From the NCBI RefSeq assembly GCF_934560975.1, contig NZ_CAKTFO010000018.1, positions 1 to 62,395 on the forward strand: a DNA stretch of 62,395 bases, read 5' to 3'. The notes under the pieces were generated by a model. That model searched no databases. It saw nothing but the letters and a program-made list of their open reading frames with translations, and was not told the DNA's origin. Origin of the DNA: an uncultured Sphingomonas sp. Lineage in GTDB: Bacteria > Pseudomonadota > Alphaproteobacteria > Sphingomonadales > Sphingomonadaceae. This document shows positions 27,463 through 36,464 of the stretch, one piece after another. Made by a program: the position numbers and the translations under genes. Each line of letters begins with the position of its first letter. Positions within the stretch are counted from its first letter, which is position 1.

Positions 27463-28938
27463 ATGAGCGAACCCTATCATATCGAAGGGGCCACCGGCCC
27501 GTGGGAGGTCGTGATCGGGCTTGAGGTCCATGCCCAGGTCACGTCCGCGGCGAAATTGTTTTCCGGCGCGGCGACCGCCTTCGGGGCCGAGCCCAACAGC
27601 CAGGTCAGCCTGGTCGACGCGGCCATGCCCGGAATGCTGCCCGTGCCGAACAGGGAATGCATCCGCCAGGCGGTGCGCACCGGCATGGCGATCGGCGCGG
27701 AGATCAACCGCTGGTCGCGGTTCGACCGCAAGAATTATTTCTACGCCGACCTGCCGCAGGGTTACCAGATCAGCCAGCTCTACCATCCGCTGGTGGGCGA
27801 AGGCGCGATCGAGATCACGCTGGACGAGAAGGATCCGGACTCCGAGGTGAAGACCATCGGGATCGAGCGTATCCATGTCGAGCAGGATGCCGGCAAGCTG
27901 ATGCACGATCAGCATCCGACGCGGTCCTATATCGACCTCAATCGGTCGGGCGTGGCGCTGATGGAGATCGTCAGCCGGCCCGACATGCGCTCCCCCGCCG
28001 AGGCCGGTGCCTATCTGCGCAAGCTGCGCGCGATCCTGCGCTATGTCGGTTCGTGCGACGGCAATATGGAGCAGGGTTCGATGCGGGCCGACGTCAACGT
28101 CTCCGTCCGCAAGGCAGGCGCGCCGTTCGGCACCCGCACCGAGACCAAGAACGTGAACTCGGTACGCTTCGTCATGGCGACCATCGAGGGCGAGGCCCGC
28201 CGCCAGGTCGACGTGCTGGAAGCGGGCGGCACGATCGTGCAGGAAACGCGCCTCTACGATCCCGACCGCAACGAGACGCGGTCGATGCGCTCCAAGGAGG
28301 ATGCGCACGATTATCGCTACTTCCCCGATCCGGACCTGCTGCCGCTGGAGCTGGAGGAGGCATTCCTGGAGGAGTGCCGCGCCAGCCTGCCCGAGCTGCC
28401 CGACGCCAAGCGCCACCGTTACGAGCGCGAGCTGGGCATTTCGGCCTACAATGCGGGCGTGATCACCTCCGACGTGGAAACCGCGCGCTGGTTCGAGACG
28501 GTGCTGGCGGAAGGGGCAAAACCGGCGGCGGCGGCCAATTGGCTGACGTCCGAACTGTTCGGCGCGCTCAACCGACTGGGCAAGGACATCGGCGACTCGC
28601 CGGTCAGCGCGGCGCAGGCGGCGCAGCTGCTGGGCCTGGTCGCTGATGGTACCCTGTCGGGCAGCCTGTCCAAGCAGGTGTTCGAGATCATGCTGGAGAC
28701 CGGCCAGGATCCCGCTGCCATCGTGGAGGAACGCGGGCTGAAGCAGACCAGCGACACCGGCGCGATCGAGGCGGAGATCGCCAAGGTGATGGCCGCCAAC
28801 GCCGACAAGGTCGCCGATTATCGTGGCGGCAAGGACAAATTGTTCGGCTTCTTCGTGGGTCAGACGATGAAGGCGATGGCCGGCAAAGCCAATCCGGCGG
28901 TGGTCAACGAACTGCTGAAAAAGGCGCTGGACGCCTGA
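27463..28938 (+). CDS. gatB: Asp-tRNA(Asn)/Glu-tRNA(Gln) amidotransferase subunit B
   Basis: A 491-residue tRNA-binding and kinase-like subunit of GatCAB. Signatures: WEVVIGLEVHAQVTSAAKLFSG, MPGMLPVPN, RKNYFYADLPQGYQISQLYHP, the zinc-site neighbourhood with FGTRTETKNVNSVRF, and ETRSMRSKEDAHDYRYFPDPDL; the C-terminal YqeY-like helical domain ends in ANPAVVNELLKKAL. The start MSEPYHIEGATG at 27463 fits the family; an ATG at 27433 is possible. It is 4.3 kb from gatCA, on the same strand, with an unrelated oxygenase/glycan group between them. Confidence 0.96.
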   Translation: MSEPYHIEGATGPWEVVIGLEVHAQVTSAAKLFSGAATAFGAEPNSQVSLVDAAMPGMLPVPNRECIRQAVRTGMAIGAEINRWSRFDRKNYFYADLPQGYQISQLYHPLVGEGAIEITLDEKDPDSEVKTIGIERIHVEQDAGKLMHDQHPTRSYIDLNRSGVALMEIVSRPDMRSPAEAGAYLRKLRAILRYVGSCDGNMEQGSMRADVNVSVRKAGAPFGTRTETKNVNSVRFVMATIEGEARRQVDVLEAGGTIVQETRLYDPDRNETRSMRSKEDAHDYRYFPDPDLLPLELEEAFLEECRASLPELPDAKRHRYERELGISAYNAGVITSDVETARWFETVLAEGAKPAAAANWLTSELFGALNRLGKDIGDSPVSAAQAAQLLGLVADGTLSGSLSKQVFEIMLETGQDPAAIVEERGLKQTSDTGAIEAEIAKVMAANADKVADYRGGKDKLFGFFVGQTMKAMAGKANPAVVNELLKKALDA

Positions 28939-28993
28939 AGCCAGGGCCGGCCAGCGTCACGCTGCCCGGCCCGGTCTTTATCCCGTCAGGATA

Positions 28994-29176
28994 TCAGCGT
29001 TCGAACGACTGATCCTGCACCCGGTTCTCGCCGCCGGTGCCCGCAGTGCCCTGGAACTCGCCGGGGCTGTCCTCGATATTCTCGCGGTCGGGCTGCTCGG
29101 CGGGCGACACCTGCTCGGGGGCGTCGGGCGACCCAGCCGGGGGCGAATCAGGAATAGCGTCGGGGTAGATGGCCAT
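28994..29176 (-). CDS. Small acidic Pro/Glu-rich protein
   Basis: A 60-residue protein (MAIYPDAIPDSPPAGSPDAP at the start, then acidic and Gly-rich, ending VQDQSFER). A good ribosome site (GGAGAGAG) lies before ATG 29176. It has no hydrophobic segment and is probably disordered. It recalls short hydrophilic stress-type proteins, like that at 863, but no family is recognised. It is convergent with gatB and divergent from the tRNA-Leu/tig unit. Confidence 0.6.
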   Translation of the reverse strand: MAIYPDAIPDSPPAGSPDAPEQVSPAEQPDRENIEDSPGEFQGTAGTGGENRVQDQSFER

Positions 29177-29292
29177 GGTCTCTCTCCGTCCTGGTTTGAG
29201 GTTTCACAACGAGCGGTCGTGCCGGAAGGCTCCACCAAACCTTGCCCTTCGCCGCGCGCTGCTATAAGCGCCCGCTTTCCGAGCAGCGTCCC

Positions 29293-29377
29293 GCGGGCGT
29301 GGCGGAACTGGTAGACGCGCTGGATTTAGGTTCCAGTATCGTAAGATGTGGGGGTTCGAGTCCCTTCGCCCGCACCA
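29293..29377 (+). tRNA. tRNA-Leu(UAG)
   Basis: An 85-base class II tRNA. The acceptor GCGGGCG pairs with CGCCCGC, discriminator A and encoded CCA follow. The D arm (GGCGGAACTGGTAGACGC) is typical of Leu; the anticodon stem CTGGA/TCCAG encloses loop TTTAGGT with anticodon TAG, reading CUN codons. A short variable arm (TATCGTAAGATGTG) and T arm GGGTTCGAGTCCC are present. It lies 52 bases before trigger factor on the same strand. Confidence 0.95.
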
Positions 29378-29429
29378 GCCGCTGCTTTCGAGAAGGGCCA
29401 AACCCAAGCCGAGGGCTTCGAGTAGATCC

Positions 29430-31082
29430 ATGCAGACCGTTGAGACGTTGAACGAGGGCCTGAAGCGCGCCTACACCCTCACCATCCCGGCCGGCGACAT
29501 CGCCGCCAAGGTCGATGCCGAGGTCCAGAAGGCCGCGCCGCAGATCCGGATGCCCGGCTTCCGTCCCGGCAAGGTGCCCGCCAACCTCATCAAGAAGATG
29601 CATGGCCCGGCGCTGGAGCGCGACGCGCTGAACACCGCCGTGCAGGAAAGCATCCAGGCGCTGCTGAGCGAGAAGCAGCTGCGCCCCGCCATGCAGCCGC
29701 AGGTCGAGCTGCAGGAAGATTATACGGCCGGCAACGACGTCGCCATCGACGTCTCGCTGGAAGTGCTGCCGCAGGTGCCCGCGCCCGCGATCGACAGCCT
29801 GACGCTGGAGCGCCTGACGGTCGAGGCACCGGCCGAGGACGTCGACCAGCAGGTCGAACGCTTCGCCGCCCAGCAGAAGAGCTTCGAGCCCGCGCAGGAC
29901 GGCCACCCCGCCGTCGAGGGCGACCAGGTGGTGATCGATTTCGTCGGCAAGACCGAGGACGGCGTGGCCTTCCCCGGCGGCACCGGCGAGGACATGTCGG
30001 TCGAACTGGGTTCGGGCCGCCTGATTCCGGGCTTCGAGGACCAGTTGGAAGGCGCCAAGGTCGGCGAGGAGCGCACGCTCAACGTCACCTTCCCCGCCGA
30101 CTATGGCGAGAAGAGCCTGGCCGGCAAGCCAGCTACGTTCGACATCACGGTCAAGTCGGTGAACGTGCCCAAGGACACGGTGATCGACGACGAGTTCGCC
30201 AAGACGCTCGGCCTTGAAAGCCTGGACAAGCTGAAGGAGCTGTTCAAGGGCCAGATCGAGCAGGAGCTGAACGGCCTGACCCGCACCCACATGAAGCGCA
30301 AGCTGCTCGATCAGCTGGCGCAGGGCCACGATTTCGAAGTGCCGCCATCGATGGTCGAGGCCGAGTTCGACCAGATCTGGCGCCAGCTGGAGCATGAGGC
30401 GACGCACGAGGCCGATCCGGAAGCCGCCAAGGCCGACCTGGAGAAGGATCGCGCGGAATATCGCGGCATCGCCGAGCGCCGCGTGCGCCTGGGCCTGCTC
30501 CTGTCCGAGATCGGACAGCAGAACGGCGTCACGGTCAGCCCGCAGGAAATGCAGCGGCTGGCGATGCAGGCCGCGCAGCAATATGCGCCCAAGGATCGCG
30601 AGCGGTTCATGGAATATATCCAGCAGGATGCGGTCGCCGCCGCCCAGCTGCGCGCGCCGCTCTACGAAGACAAGGTCGTCGACTTCCTGTTCGACAAGGC
30701 CACCATCACCGATCGTGCCGTGACCCGCGAGGAGCTGGAAGCGGCGATCGAGGCCGAGGATGACGGCGGCCCCAAGCCGCACGTCCATGGCCCGGACTGC
30801 AACCATGACCACGATCACGACCATGACCATGCGCACGGCCATGACCACGATCACGCGGCCGAAGCCGATCTGGCCAAGCCGAAGAAGGCCGCCGCCAAGA
30901 AGGCCGCTCCGGCGATCGAGGGCGACGCAGCCGAGGTGAGCGAGGCGGACGACGCGGCCAAAAAGCCTGCCGCCAAGCGTGCCAAGAAGGCCGTCGCCGC
31001 TGACGGTGAGGAAATCGCGATCGAGGGCGAGGCAGCCCCCAAGAAGCGCGCGACCAAGAAGAAGACCGAAGCCGAAGGCTGA
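29430..31082 (+). CDS. tig: Trigger factor with His/Asp-rich C-terminal extension
   Basis: A 550-residue ribosome-bound chaperone and prolyl isomerase. Ribosome tail GFRPGKVPANLI (the conserved G-F-R-x-G-K-x-P) is near residues 35-46; the PPIase domain shows VVIDFVGKTEDGVAFPGG; the C-terminal helical arms follow to about residue 450. Beyond that a ~100-residue tail has two parts: a His/Asp run (HVHGPDCNHDHDHDHDH, then HGHDHDHA) and a Lys/Ala/Glu-rich histone-like stretch (PKKAAAKKAAP, AAKKPAAKRAKKAVA). The tail could bind nickel, zinc or cobalt and nucleic acid or ribosome. Start ATG 29430 gives the normal N-terminus (MQTVETLNEGLKR). Confidence 0.95.
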   Translation: MQTVETLNEGLKRAYTLTIPAGDIAAKVDAEVQKAAPQIRMPGFRPGKVPANLIKKMHGPALERDALNTAVQESIQALLSEKQLRPAMQPQVELQEDYTAGNDVAIDVSLEVLPQVPAPAIDSLTLERLTVEAPAEDVDQQVERFAAQQKSFEPAQDGHPAVEGDQVVIDFVGKTEDGVAFPGGTGEDMSVELGSGRLIPGFEDQLEGAKVGEERTLNVTFPADYGEKSLAGKPATFDITVKSVNVPKDTVIDDEFAKTLGLESLDKLKELFKGQIEQELNGLTRTHMKRKLLDQLAQGHDFEVPPSMVEAEFDQIWRQLEHEATHEADPEAAKADLEKDRAEYRGIAERRVRLGLLLSEIGQQNGVTVSPQEMQRLAMQAAQQYAPKDRERFMEYIQQDAVAAAQLRAPLYEDKVVDFLFDKATITDRAVTREELEAAIEAEDDGGPKPHVHGPDCNHDHDHDHDHAHGHDHDHAAEADLAKPKKAAAKKAAPAIEGDAAEVSEADDAAKKPAAKRAKKAVAADGEEIAIEGEAAPKKRATKKKTEAEG

Positions 31083-31142
31083 GGCCGGCCGGATCGGGGC
31101 GACCGGGTGCAACGCCGTCGTTCCGATCGTCTTATGATACAG

Positions 31143-31179
31143 AAGGCGGCGTCCGGCAGGTCCGGTCGCCGCCTTTTTT
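31143..31179 (+). terminator. Intrinsic terminator after tig
   Basis: Stem AAGGCGGC/GCCGCCTT closing a GC-rich loop and followed by a TTTTTT run, about 60 bases beyond the tig stop. It separates tig from the acyltransferase fusion gene. Confidence 0.85.
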
Positions 31180-31397
31180 CATGTTCCGCAACCTGTCCGA
31201 CGCGCCCGCCACCGGAAACAGGATAAAGGCCCCCGCCCCCCCTCGCCCCGACGAACCGTTCGGGAGTTGAGCTATGTTGCGGCAGGTGCGATGGTGGACG
31301 TCCCGGCCGCTTTCCCCTGCGTGTTGCGCTGCAATAGCGTTGTTGGCTAAGCGCCTTGCCGGCGATCCAGATACATCCAAGCCGAAGGACATGGCGA

Positions 31398-33989
31398 ATG
31401 CTCGGTGAGGTGATTGAACGGATCGCGGCAGCACGACCCGACGCCACCGCCGCTATCGACGATCGGGGCGTGACGCTGTCCTACGCGGATCTGATCGCGG
31501 CCTCCGACGACATGCTGCGCGATATCGGTCCCGAGCGGCAGCTGATCCTGCTGGAAGGGCAGAATAGCTGCGCCTGGCTGGTGGCCTATGTCGCGGGCCT
31601 GCGCGGCGGCCACCCCATGTTGATCGCGCCCGGCGGCAATCCGGACGCGCTCGGGCGATTGCAGGACAGCTTCCGGCCGTCGCTGCGCCTGACCGCCGAT
31701 CGTGGGTTCCAGGTCGAGCACCTGTCCGAACGGCCGCCCGAACTGCACCCCGATCTGGCGTTGATGCTGTCCACCTCCGGATCGACCGGCAGCGCCAAGT
31801 GCGTTCGGCTGTCGGCGGCGAGTCTCCATGCCAATGCGGCCTCGATCGGGGCGTATCTGGCGCTCGGGCCGGACGAGCGCGGCGTGGTCAGCCTGCCGAC
31901 GCATTATTCCTATGGGCTGTCGATCGTGAACAGCCATTTGCATGCGGGCGCGACCCTGTTGCTGACCGGCGAGTCGGTGGTGGCGGACGATTTCTGGACC
32001 TTCTGCGCGCGGCATGGCGCGACCAGCTTCGCCGGCGTGCCGCACAGCTACGACCTGCTGGCCCGCGTCGAGCTGCCCTCGCGCGCGCCGGCCAGCTTGC
32101 GCTATTTCACCCAGGCGGGCGGTCGGCTGCCCGAAGCCCAGATGCGCCAGTTCGCGACGCTGGCGGAGCGGCATGGCTGGCGTTTCTTCGTCATGTACGG
32201 CCAGACCGAGGCGACCGCGCGGATGGCCTATGTTCCGCCCGCCGACGCGCTGCGCAAGGCCGGCACGATCGGCATCGCCATTCCCGGCGGTGCGCTCTCC
32301 CTGCGCGACGAGGATGGCGCGGCGATCGAGGCGGTCGAGCAGGTGGGGGAGCTGGTCTATGCCGGCCCCAACGTGATGATGGGCTATGCGACGTCGCCTG
32401 ACCATTTGCGCGACGCGGGGCAGCCGCCGGTGCTGGCGACCGGCGACCTGGCGGTGCGTGACACGGACGGCTTCTTTCGGATCGTCGGTCGGCTCAGCCG
32501 CTTCATCAAGATCTTCGGCAATCGCATCGGCCTGGACGATGTGGAACGGCTGCTGGCGGATGCCGGCCATCCCGCGATCGCCACAGGGATCGACGACCAG
32601 TTGCTGGTGGCCACGCGCGATGCCAGCGCGGTGCCGGCCATTGCCGCCATGCTGCGGCGGGACCTCAAGCTGCCCGACGCCTACTTCACCGTGCGGGTGG
32701 TGGAGGATTATCCGCTGCTGGCGTCCGGCAAGATTGACTATGCCGGCCTTAAAGCCTCCATCCCCGCCAGGGCCGACGCCGCGCCCGCTACGGCCCGGCG
32801 CGATCCGGCGGCGGTCGGGGCCGCCTTCATCGCCGCTTTTGGCGATCGGGGGCATGAGGAGACGGCGAGCTTCGCGTCGCTCGGCGGGGATTCGCTCAAC
32901 TATGTGTCGGTCGCGCTGGCGCTGGAAGGCGTCCTCGGCGACCTGCCCGACGACTGGCCGGCCTTGTCGATCGGGCAACTGACTGCGCTGGCCGAGGAGC
33001 GGGCGGACGGGGAGCTTCCCGCCGCGCGTACGGCCATGCCGCGCAACCTGGAGACGCTGCGCGCGATCGCCTGTCTGCTGGTGGTGGTCTACCATGTGGT
33101 GGGCCTGGATTCGACGTCGGGCCTGCGCCTGCCGGACGGGTCGATCTGGTTGCGGCTGGTCGACAGCCTGGACTTCATCCGCATGCCGCTGTTCACCGCC
33201 ATGGCGGGCTTCCTCTATGCCGCGATGCCGGCCCCCGGCGAGGGGCTCGGCCCGTTTCTGCGGCGCAAGGTGGCCCTGCTCGCCGCACCCTTGCTGTTCG
33301 TCACCCTGGTCAACTGGCTCGGGCGGAGCGCAGCCTATGGCGTGCGGGACGACCTGATATGGGGATTGCTGCACGGCTATCTCCACCTGTGGTTCGTCTA
33401 CGCGCTGATGGTCCTGTTCGTGATCGTGGGCGTGCTGGATTGCTATGTAAGCATGGCGTGGCGTTTCTGGGCGGTGGTGTTCCTGCTCACGCCGTTCGCC
33501 GCCATGACGCTGCCCTTCGTCTATCTGTTCAGCATTTCGGAGGCGCTGCACCTGCTGCCCTTCTTTGTGCTCGGCATGCTGCTGCATCGCCGGCCGCAGC
33601 TCATGTCGTCCCGGCCGCTGCTGACTTTGGCCGGAGCCGGCGCGGTGGTCCTGCTCGCGCTCCAGCAGCTGGTGCTGTCCGGCCTGATGGCGCAGCATTG
33701 GCTGCTGCCGATGGGAATTGCGGGCGGGTGCGCGATCGTGCTGCTGGCGCTGCATTTCTTCCCCCGTCTGATCGCGCTGGAGGTGCTGGGGGCTTATTCC
33801 TTCACCATCTATCTGTGGCACCCGATGGGCAATGCCGCGGTGCGCCAGGCGCTGCGCATCGCGGGCGTCGAGCAGCGGCCGGTGCTGTTCCTGCTGGGGC
33901 TGGCGGGCGGCATGCTGCTGCCGGTGATGCTCCACACCATCATGACGCGCGCGCCGCGCTGGATCAGCCTGCCCGTGATCGGCCGGTGA
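31398..33989 (+). CDS. Adenylation domain - carrier domain - acyltransferase-3 fusion
   Basis: An 863-residue three-part protein. Residues ~1-455 are an acyl-adenylating domain with all core motifs: LSTSGSTGSAK (A3, 125-134), MYGQTEA (A5, ~266), ATGDLAVRDTDGFFRIVGR (A7/A8, ~347-365) and the catalytic Lys445 in LASGKIDY. Residues ~465-535 are a phosphopantetheine carrier with LGGDSLNY, Ser499 being the arm site. Residues ~548-863 are an acyltransferase-3 membrane domain: LETLRAIACLLVVVYHVVG with His566, IRMPLFTAMAGFLYA with Arg595, and FTIYLWHPMG near the end, about ten membrane helices. The order implies activation of an acid, loading on the carrier and transfer to an extracytoplasmic acceptor. 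Neither the acyl group nor the acceptor can be read. Start ATG 31398 is chosen because homology begins there; the frame is open to 31356. Confidence 0.88.
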   Translation: MLGEVIERIAAARPDATAAIDDRGVTLSYADLIAASDDMLRDIGPERQLILLEGQNSCAWLVAYVAGLRGGHPMLIAPGGNPDALGRLQDSFRPSLRLTADRGFQVEHLSERPPELHPDLALMLSTSGSTGSAKCVRLSAASLHANAASIGAYLALGPDERGVVSLPTHYSYGLSIVNSHLHAGATLLLTGESVVADDFWTFCARHGATSFAGVPHSYDLLARVELPSRAPASLRYFTQAGGRLPEAQMRQFATLAERHGWRFFVMYGQTEATARMAYVPPADALRKAGTIGIAIPGGALSLRDEDGAAIEAVEQVGELVYAGPNVMMGYATSPDHLRDAGQPPVLATGDLAVRDTDGFFRIVGRLSRFIKIFGNRIGLDDVERLLADAGHPAIATGIDDQLLVATRDASAVPAIAAMLRRDLKLPDAYFTVRVVEDYPLLASGKIDYAGLKASIPARADAAPATARRDPAAVGAAFIAAFGDRGHEETASFASLGGDSLNYVSVALALEGVLGDLPDDWPALSIGQLTALAEERADGELPAARTAMPRNLETLRAIACLLVVVYHVVGLDSTSGLRLPDGSIWLRLVDSLDFIRMPLFTAMAGFLYAAMPAPGEGLGPFLRRKVALLAAPLLFVTLVNWLGRSAAYGVRDDLIWGLLHGYLHLWFVYALMVLFVIVGVLDCYVSMAWRFWAVVFLLTPFAAMTLPFVYLFSISEALHLLPFFVLGMLLHRRPQLMSSRPLLTLAGAGAVVLLALQQLVLSGLMAQHWLLPMGIAGGCAIVLLALHFFPRLIALEVLGAYSFTIYLWHPMGNAAVRQALRIAGVEQRPVLFLLGLAGGMLLPVMLHTIMTRAPRWISLPVIGR

Positions 33990-34078
33990 CCCCGTCCGCG
34001 CGGGGCTTGAACTCCCTTGCGCAAGCGACGATCTTGCAGCCACCAAAGCAGACCAAGCCACCAAGGATCCCATCCCAC

Positions 34079-34714
34079 ATGACCGACCACGCCGACATCA
34101 CCGCGGGCCTCGTTCCGATCGTCATCGAGCAGAGCAACCGCGGCGAGCGCAGCTTCGACATCTACAGCCGCCTGCTGCGCGAGCGGATCGTGTTCGTGAC
34201 CGGTCAGGTCGAGGATCACATGGCCTCGCTGATCACCGCCCAATTGCTCTTCCTGGAGTCCGAGAACCCCAAGAAGGACATCTTCATGTACATCAACAGC
34301 CCGGGCGGCGTGGTGACGGCGGGCCTCGCGATCCACGACACGATGCAATATATCCGCCCGCGCGTGGGCACCGTGTGCATCGGCCAGGCCGCCTCCATGG
34401 GCAGCTTCCTGCTGGCCGCCGGCGAGCCCGGGATGCGCGTGGCGCTGACCAACAGCCGGATCATGATCCATCAGCCGTCGGGCGGGGCCCAGGGCATGGC
34501 CGCCGACATCGAGATCCAGGCGCGCGAAATCCTGCGCATGCGCCACCGCCTGAACTCGCTGTACGCGAAGTATACCGGCCAGCCGATCGAGGAGATCGAG
34601 CGGGCGATGGACCGCGACAAGTTCCTGGAAGCCGACGAAGCCAAGGCCTACGGCCTGATCGACGAAGTGTTCGACAAGCGCCCCGCCCCGTCGGATGAGG
34701 CGGCTTCGGCTTAA
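34079..34714 (+). CDS. clpP: ATP-dependent Clp protease proteolytic subunit
   Basis: A 211-residue serine protease. Catalytic Ser106 in GQAASMGSFLLA, His131 in IMIHQPSGG, Asp180 in MDRDKFLEADEAKAYGLID. YINSPGGVVTAGLAIHDTMQ is the substrate-groove strand. It degrades proteins unfolded by ClpX or ClpA. ATG 34079 fits the family; the same frame is open far upstream across the preceding gene without homology. It is separated from clpX by an unrelated acyltransferase gene. Confidence 0.96.
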   Translation: MTDHADITAGLVPIVIEQSNRGERSFDIYSRLLRERIVFVTGQVEDHMASLITAQLLFLESENPKKDIFMYINSPGGVVTAGLAIHDTMQYIRPRVGTVCIGQAASMGSFLLAAGEPGMRVALTNSRIMIHQPSGGAQGMAADIEIQAREILRMRHRLNSLYAKYTGQPIEEIERAMDRDKFLEADEAKAYGLIDEVFDKRPAPSDEAASA

Positions 34715-34747
34715 GTACTGGATACTGTACCGGATTTCTTCGAAAAT

Positions 34748-34784
34748 CGCCGCCATCTCGCCTTGTGGCATGGCGGCGCATTTT
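34748..34784 (+). terminator. Intrinsic terminator after clpP
   Basis: Nine-base stem CGCCGCCAT/ATGGCGGCG with a 13-base loop followed by CATTTT, 34 bases after the clpP stop. It would isolate clpP from the inserted acyltransferase gene. Confidence 0.7.
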
Positions 34785-35172
34785 ACTGACCTACCCGACT
34801 TAACAATTCCCAAGTAGCACAGCAGCAACACAGTCAGCTTTGGGCTGATGCGTGGCACCGATGTTGGATGGGTGGGCTGGCAAGCGCATACCCGTTTTTG
34901 CAGCTCCCTGCTATTTGCTCTGTTTGGTCTATAGACAGACCAGACCGCCAAGCGCTAAGAAGCGAATATTGGTAGGCGCACGCAGCATAGAAGTCACCGG
35001 ATGCATGGGATGCGGATTGCACCTTAGATGCGGTGAGGCGCCTACTCTGTAAAGCGTGACAATCTAGAATTGGGGGGGAAATCCGATTCTTGCTACTCAT
35101 CGCGCACGCCCGGAAAACGATATTCGTTTTCAAGCTGACAACCAGGCAGCACCCGTCTCCCGATTAATAGGA
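34785..35172. other. Non-coding, lower-GC leader of an inserted region
   Basis: These ~390 bases are visibly richer in A and T than the neighbouring clpP gene and hold no convincing gene; a 99-codon minus-strand frame (34834-35133) lacks homology-like composition and a ribosome site. The last ~100 bases continue the acyltransferase frame without a normal start codon (see next gene). A poly-G run of seven lies at 35072-35078. Confidence 0.5.
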
Positions 35173-36228
35173 TTGGACGCATTGCGTGCCATCCTTCTGA
35201 GCTATGGCATCTTCGTCCATACTGCCAACGTCAAGATTGAACCCCTGTTTTTCTTCATAGAAGGAAGCTCGGGTCTTTTCCGGATGAACACCTTCTTCTT
35301 TCTATCCGGATTACTGGCGGCGTTGACAATCGGGCGAGCAACGCCGGCCTCGTGGCTTCAAAAACGCGTGATCGCGTTGAGCGTACCTCTCCTGTTCGGG
35401 TTGCTGATACTCAATCCTCTTTTCTTCTTGCTACACAGTCATGTTCCTAAAGTTGGATTCATGGTGGGCTTTGTAGAGCGCAATCGGCTTGTATGGCACC
35501 TTCACTTGTGGTTCCTGTTTCCGCTGCTCGCCTTTACAATGACCACCTTTGCAATCCGGGACTTGCAAGTAAGAAAGGGGCGCAGCATAGCGATCAGAAA
35601 CGATAATCTCATCCCTGACGCGCCACATATCAGATTGGCAGTGCTTGCCGCCCTGCTTGCCTTTCCGGCACTCCGCTACTTGGCGATGTGGGTGGTTTAT
35701 CACATACCATTCAGGTCAGCAGGACTAGGCCATTTTTCCTTCATCATATCCATGACATTTGGCACCCTACCATTCTACCTTCTGGGTTACCTACTTCCAA
35801 ACCACCGGTTTCTTCAGGCCATGTTTTCATCGCCTATATACTGGCTGGTAGGCCTGCTGAGCATTCCTCTGCTCCTAGCCAGGATCGGCGTTGTGGCACT
35901 CGACCCCAAGACCCATGACATTGTAAACAGCGTTGGATCCACCGCTTTTTCACTGGCGTTCATTGTAATTACTACGCCAGTTTTTCTGAAAATAACGTCC
36001 ATCCATCCGTTTCTTACCAGTCTCAGCAAATCCTCTTACACTATTTACATCGTACATTTTTTGCTCGTTTCTATGTTTTTGTACGCCTATTCCTGGGCAG
36101 GGCTATCAATTTATCCTGCCGCAGCCGCGACAGTCATTTCGGTGTTTATAGTAGCCCTGACAATTCATTCCCAGCTTGTGGAACGCCACCGATGGGCGCG
36201 CTTCTTGCTCAACGGCAAAATGACTTAG
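35173..36228 (+). CDS. Acyltransferase-3 family membrane protein, start uncertain
   Basis: A protein of at least 351 residues with about ten membrane helices. Family cues: LDALRAILLSYGIFVHTANV (the usual R-x-x-x-x-x-x-x-H helix), FRMNTFFFLSGLLAAL, LHLWFLFPLL and the C-terminal SSYTIYIVHFLLVSMFLYAY. Such proteins acylate or otherwise modify surface glycans. The first possible start here is TTG 35173, but homology (RLIGLDALR) begins a few codons earlier; the frame is open back to 35068 without ATG, GTG or TTG. So the start may be non-canonical or the 5' end damaged. Codon use is much less GC-biased than in clpP and clpX, pointing to transfer from elsewhere. Confidence 0.75.
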   Translation: MDALRAILLSYGIFVHTANVKIEPLFFFIEGSSGLFRMNTFFFLSGLLAALTIGRATPASWLQKRVIALSVPLLFGLLILNPLFFLLHSHVPKVGFMVGFVERNRLVWHLHLWFLFPLLAFTMTTFAIRDLQVRKGRSIAIRNDNLIPDAPHIRLAVLAALLAFPALRYLAMWVVYHIPFRSAGLGHFSFIISMTFGTLPFYLLGYLLPNHRFLQAMFSSPIYWLVGLLSIPLLLARIGVVALDPKTHDIVNSVGSTAFSLAFIVITTPVFLKITSIHPFLTSLSKSSYTIYIVHFLLVSMFLYAYSWAGLSIYPAAAATVISVFIVALTIHSQLVERHRWARFLLNGKMT

Positions 36229-36464
36229 GGCCCGGACAGGTTGCCTGCTCGCCACCTTAGCGGCAAAGCTGGAACGAACCGGGTCCGATCGCATCGATAT
36301 GATTCCGGGAGGGCTGAATGATGCGGCATGGCTTGAAGCACCGCTTGTTTACCGCGCGCTGATACACACATAGGGTGTCCATGCCCGAGATGGCCGTGCA
36401 GGGTTGCTACGGCCATGCAAAGAGTGGCATCTTTCGAGTCGGCCATCGGCCTTGAGGTGAGTGA

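Noticed and set aside
31347..34073. A 908-codon minus-strand frame opposite the fusion gene
   Set aside because: Same kind of antisense composition (Arg/Gln/His), no motifs, no ribosome site; explained by codon bias of the plus-strand gene.
34834..35133. A 99-codon minus-strand gene in the lower-GC gap
   Set aside because: No ribosome site, no recognisable segment, Ser/Ala/Cys-rich random-looking composition, and it overlaps the upstream part of the acyltransferase frame.
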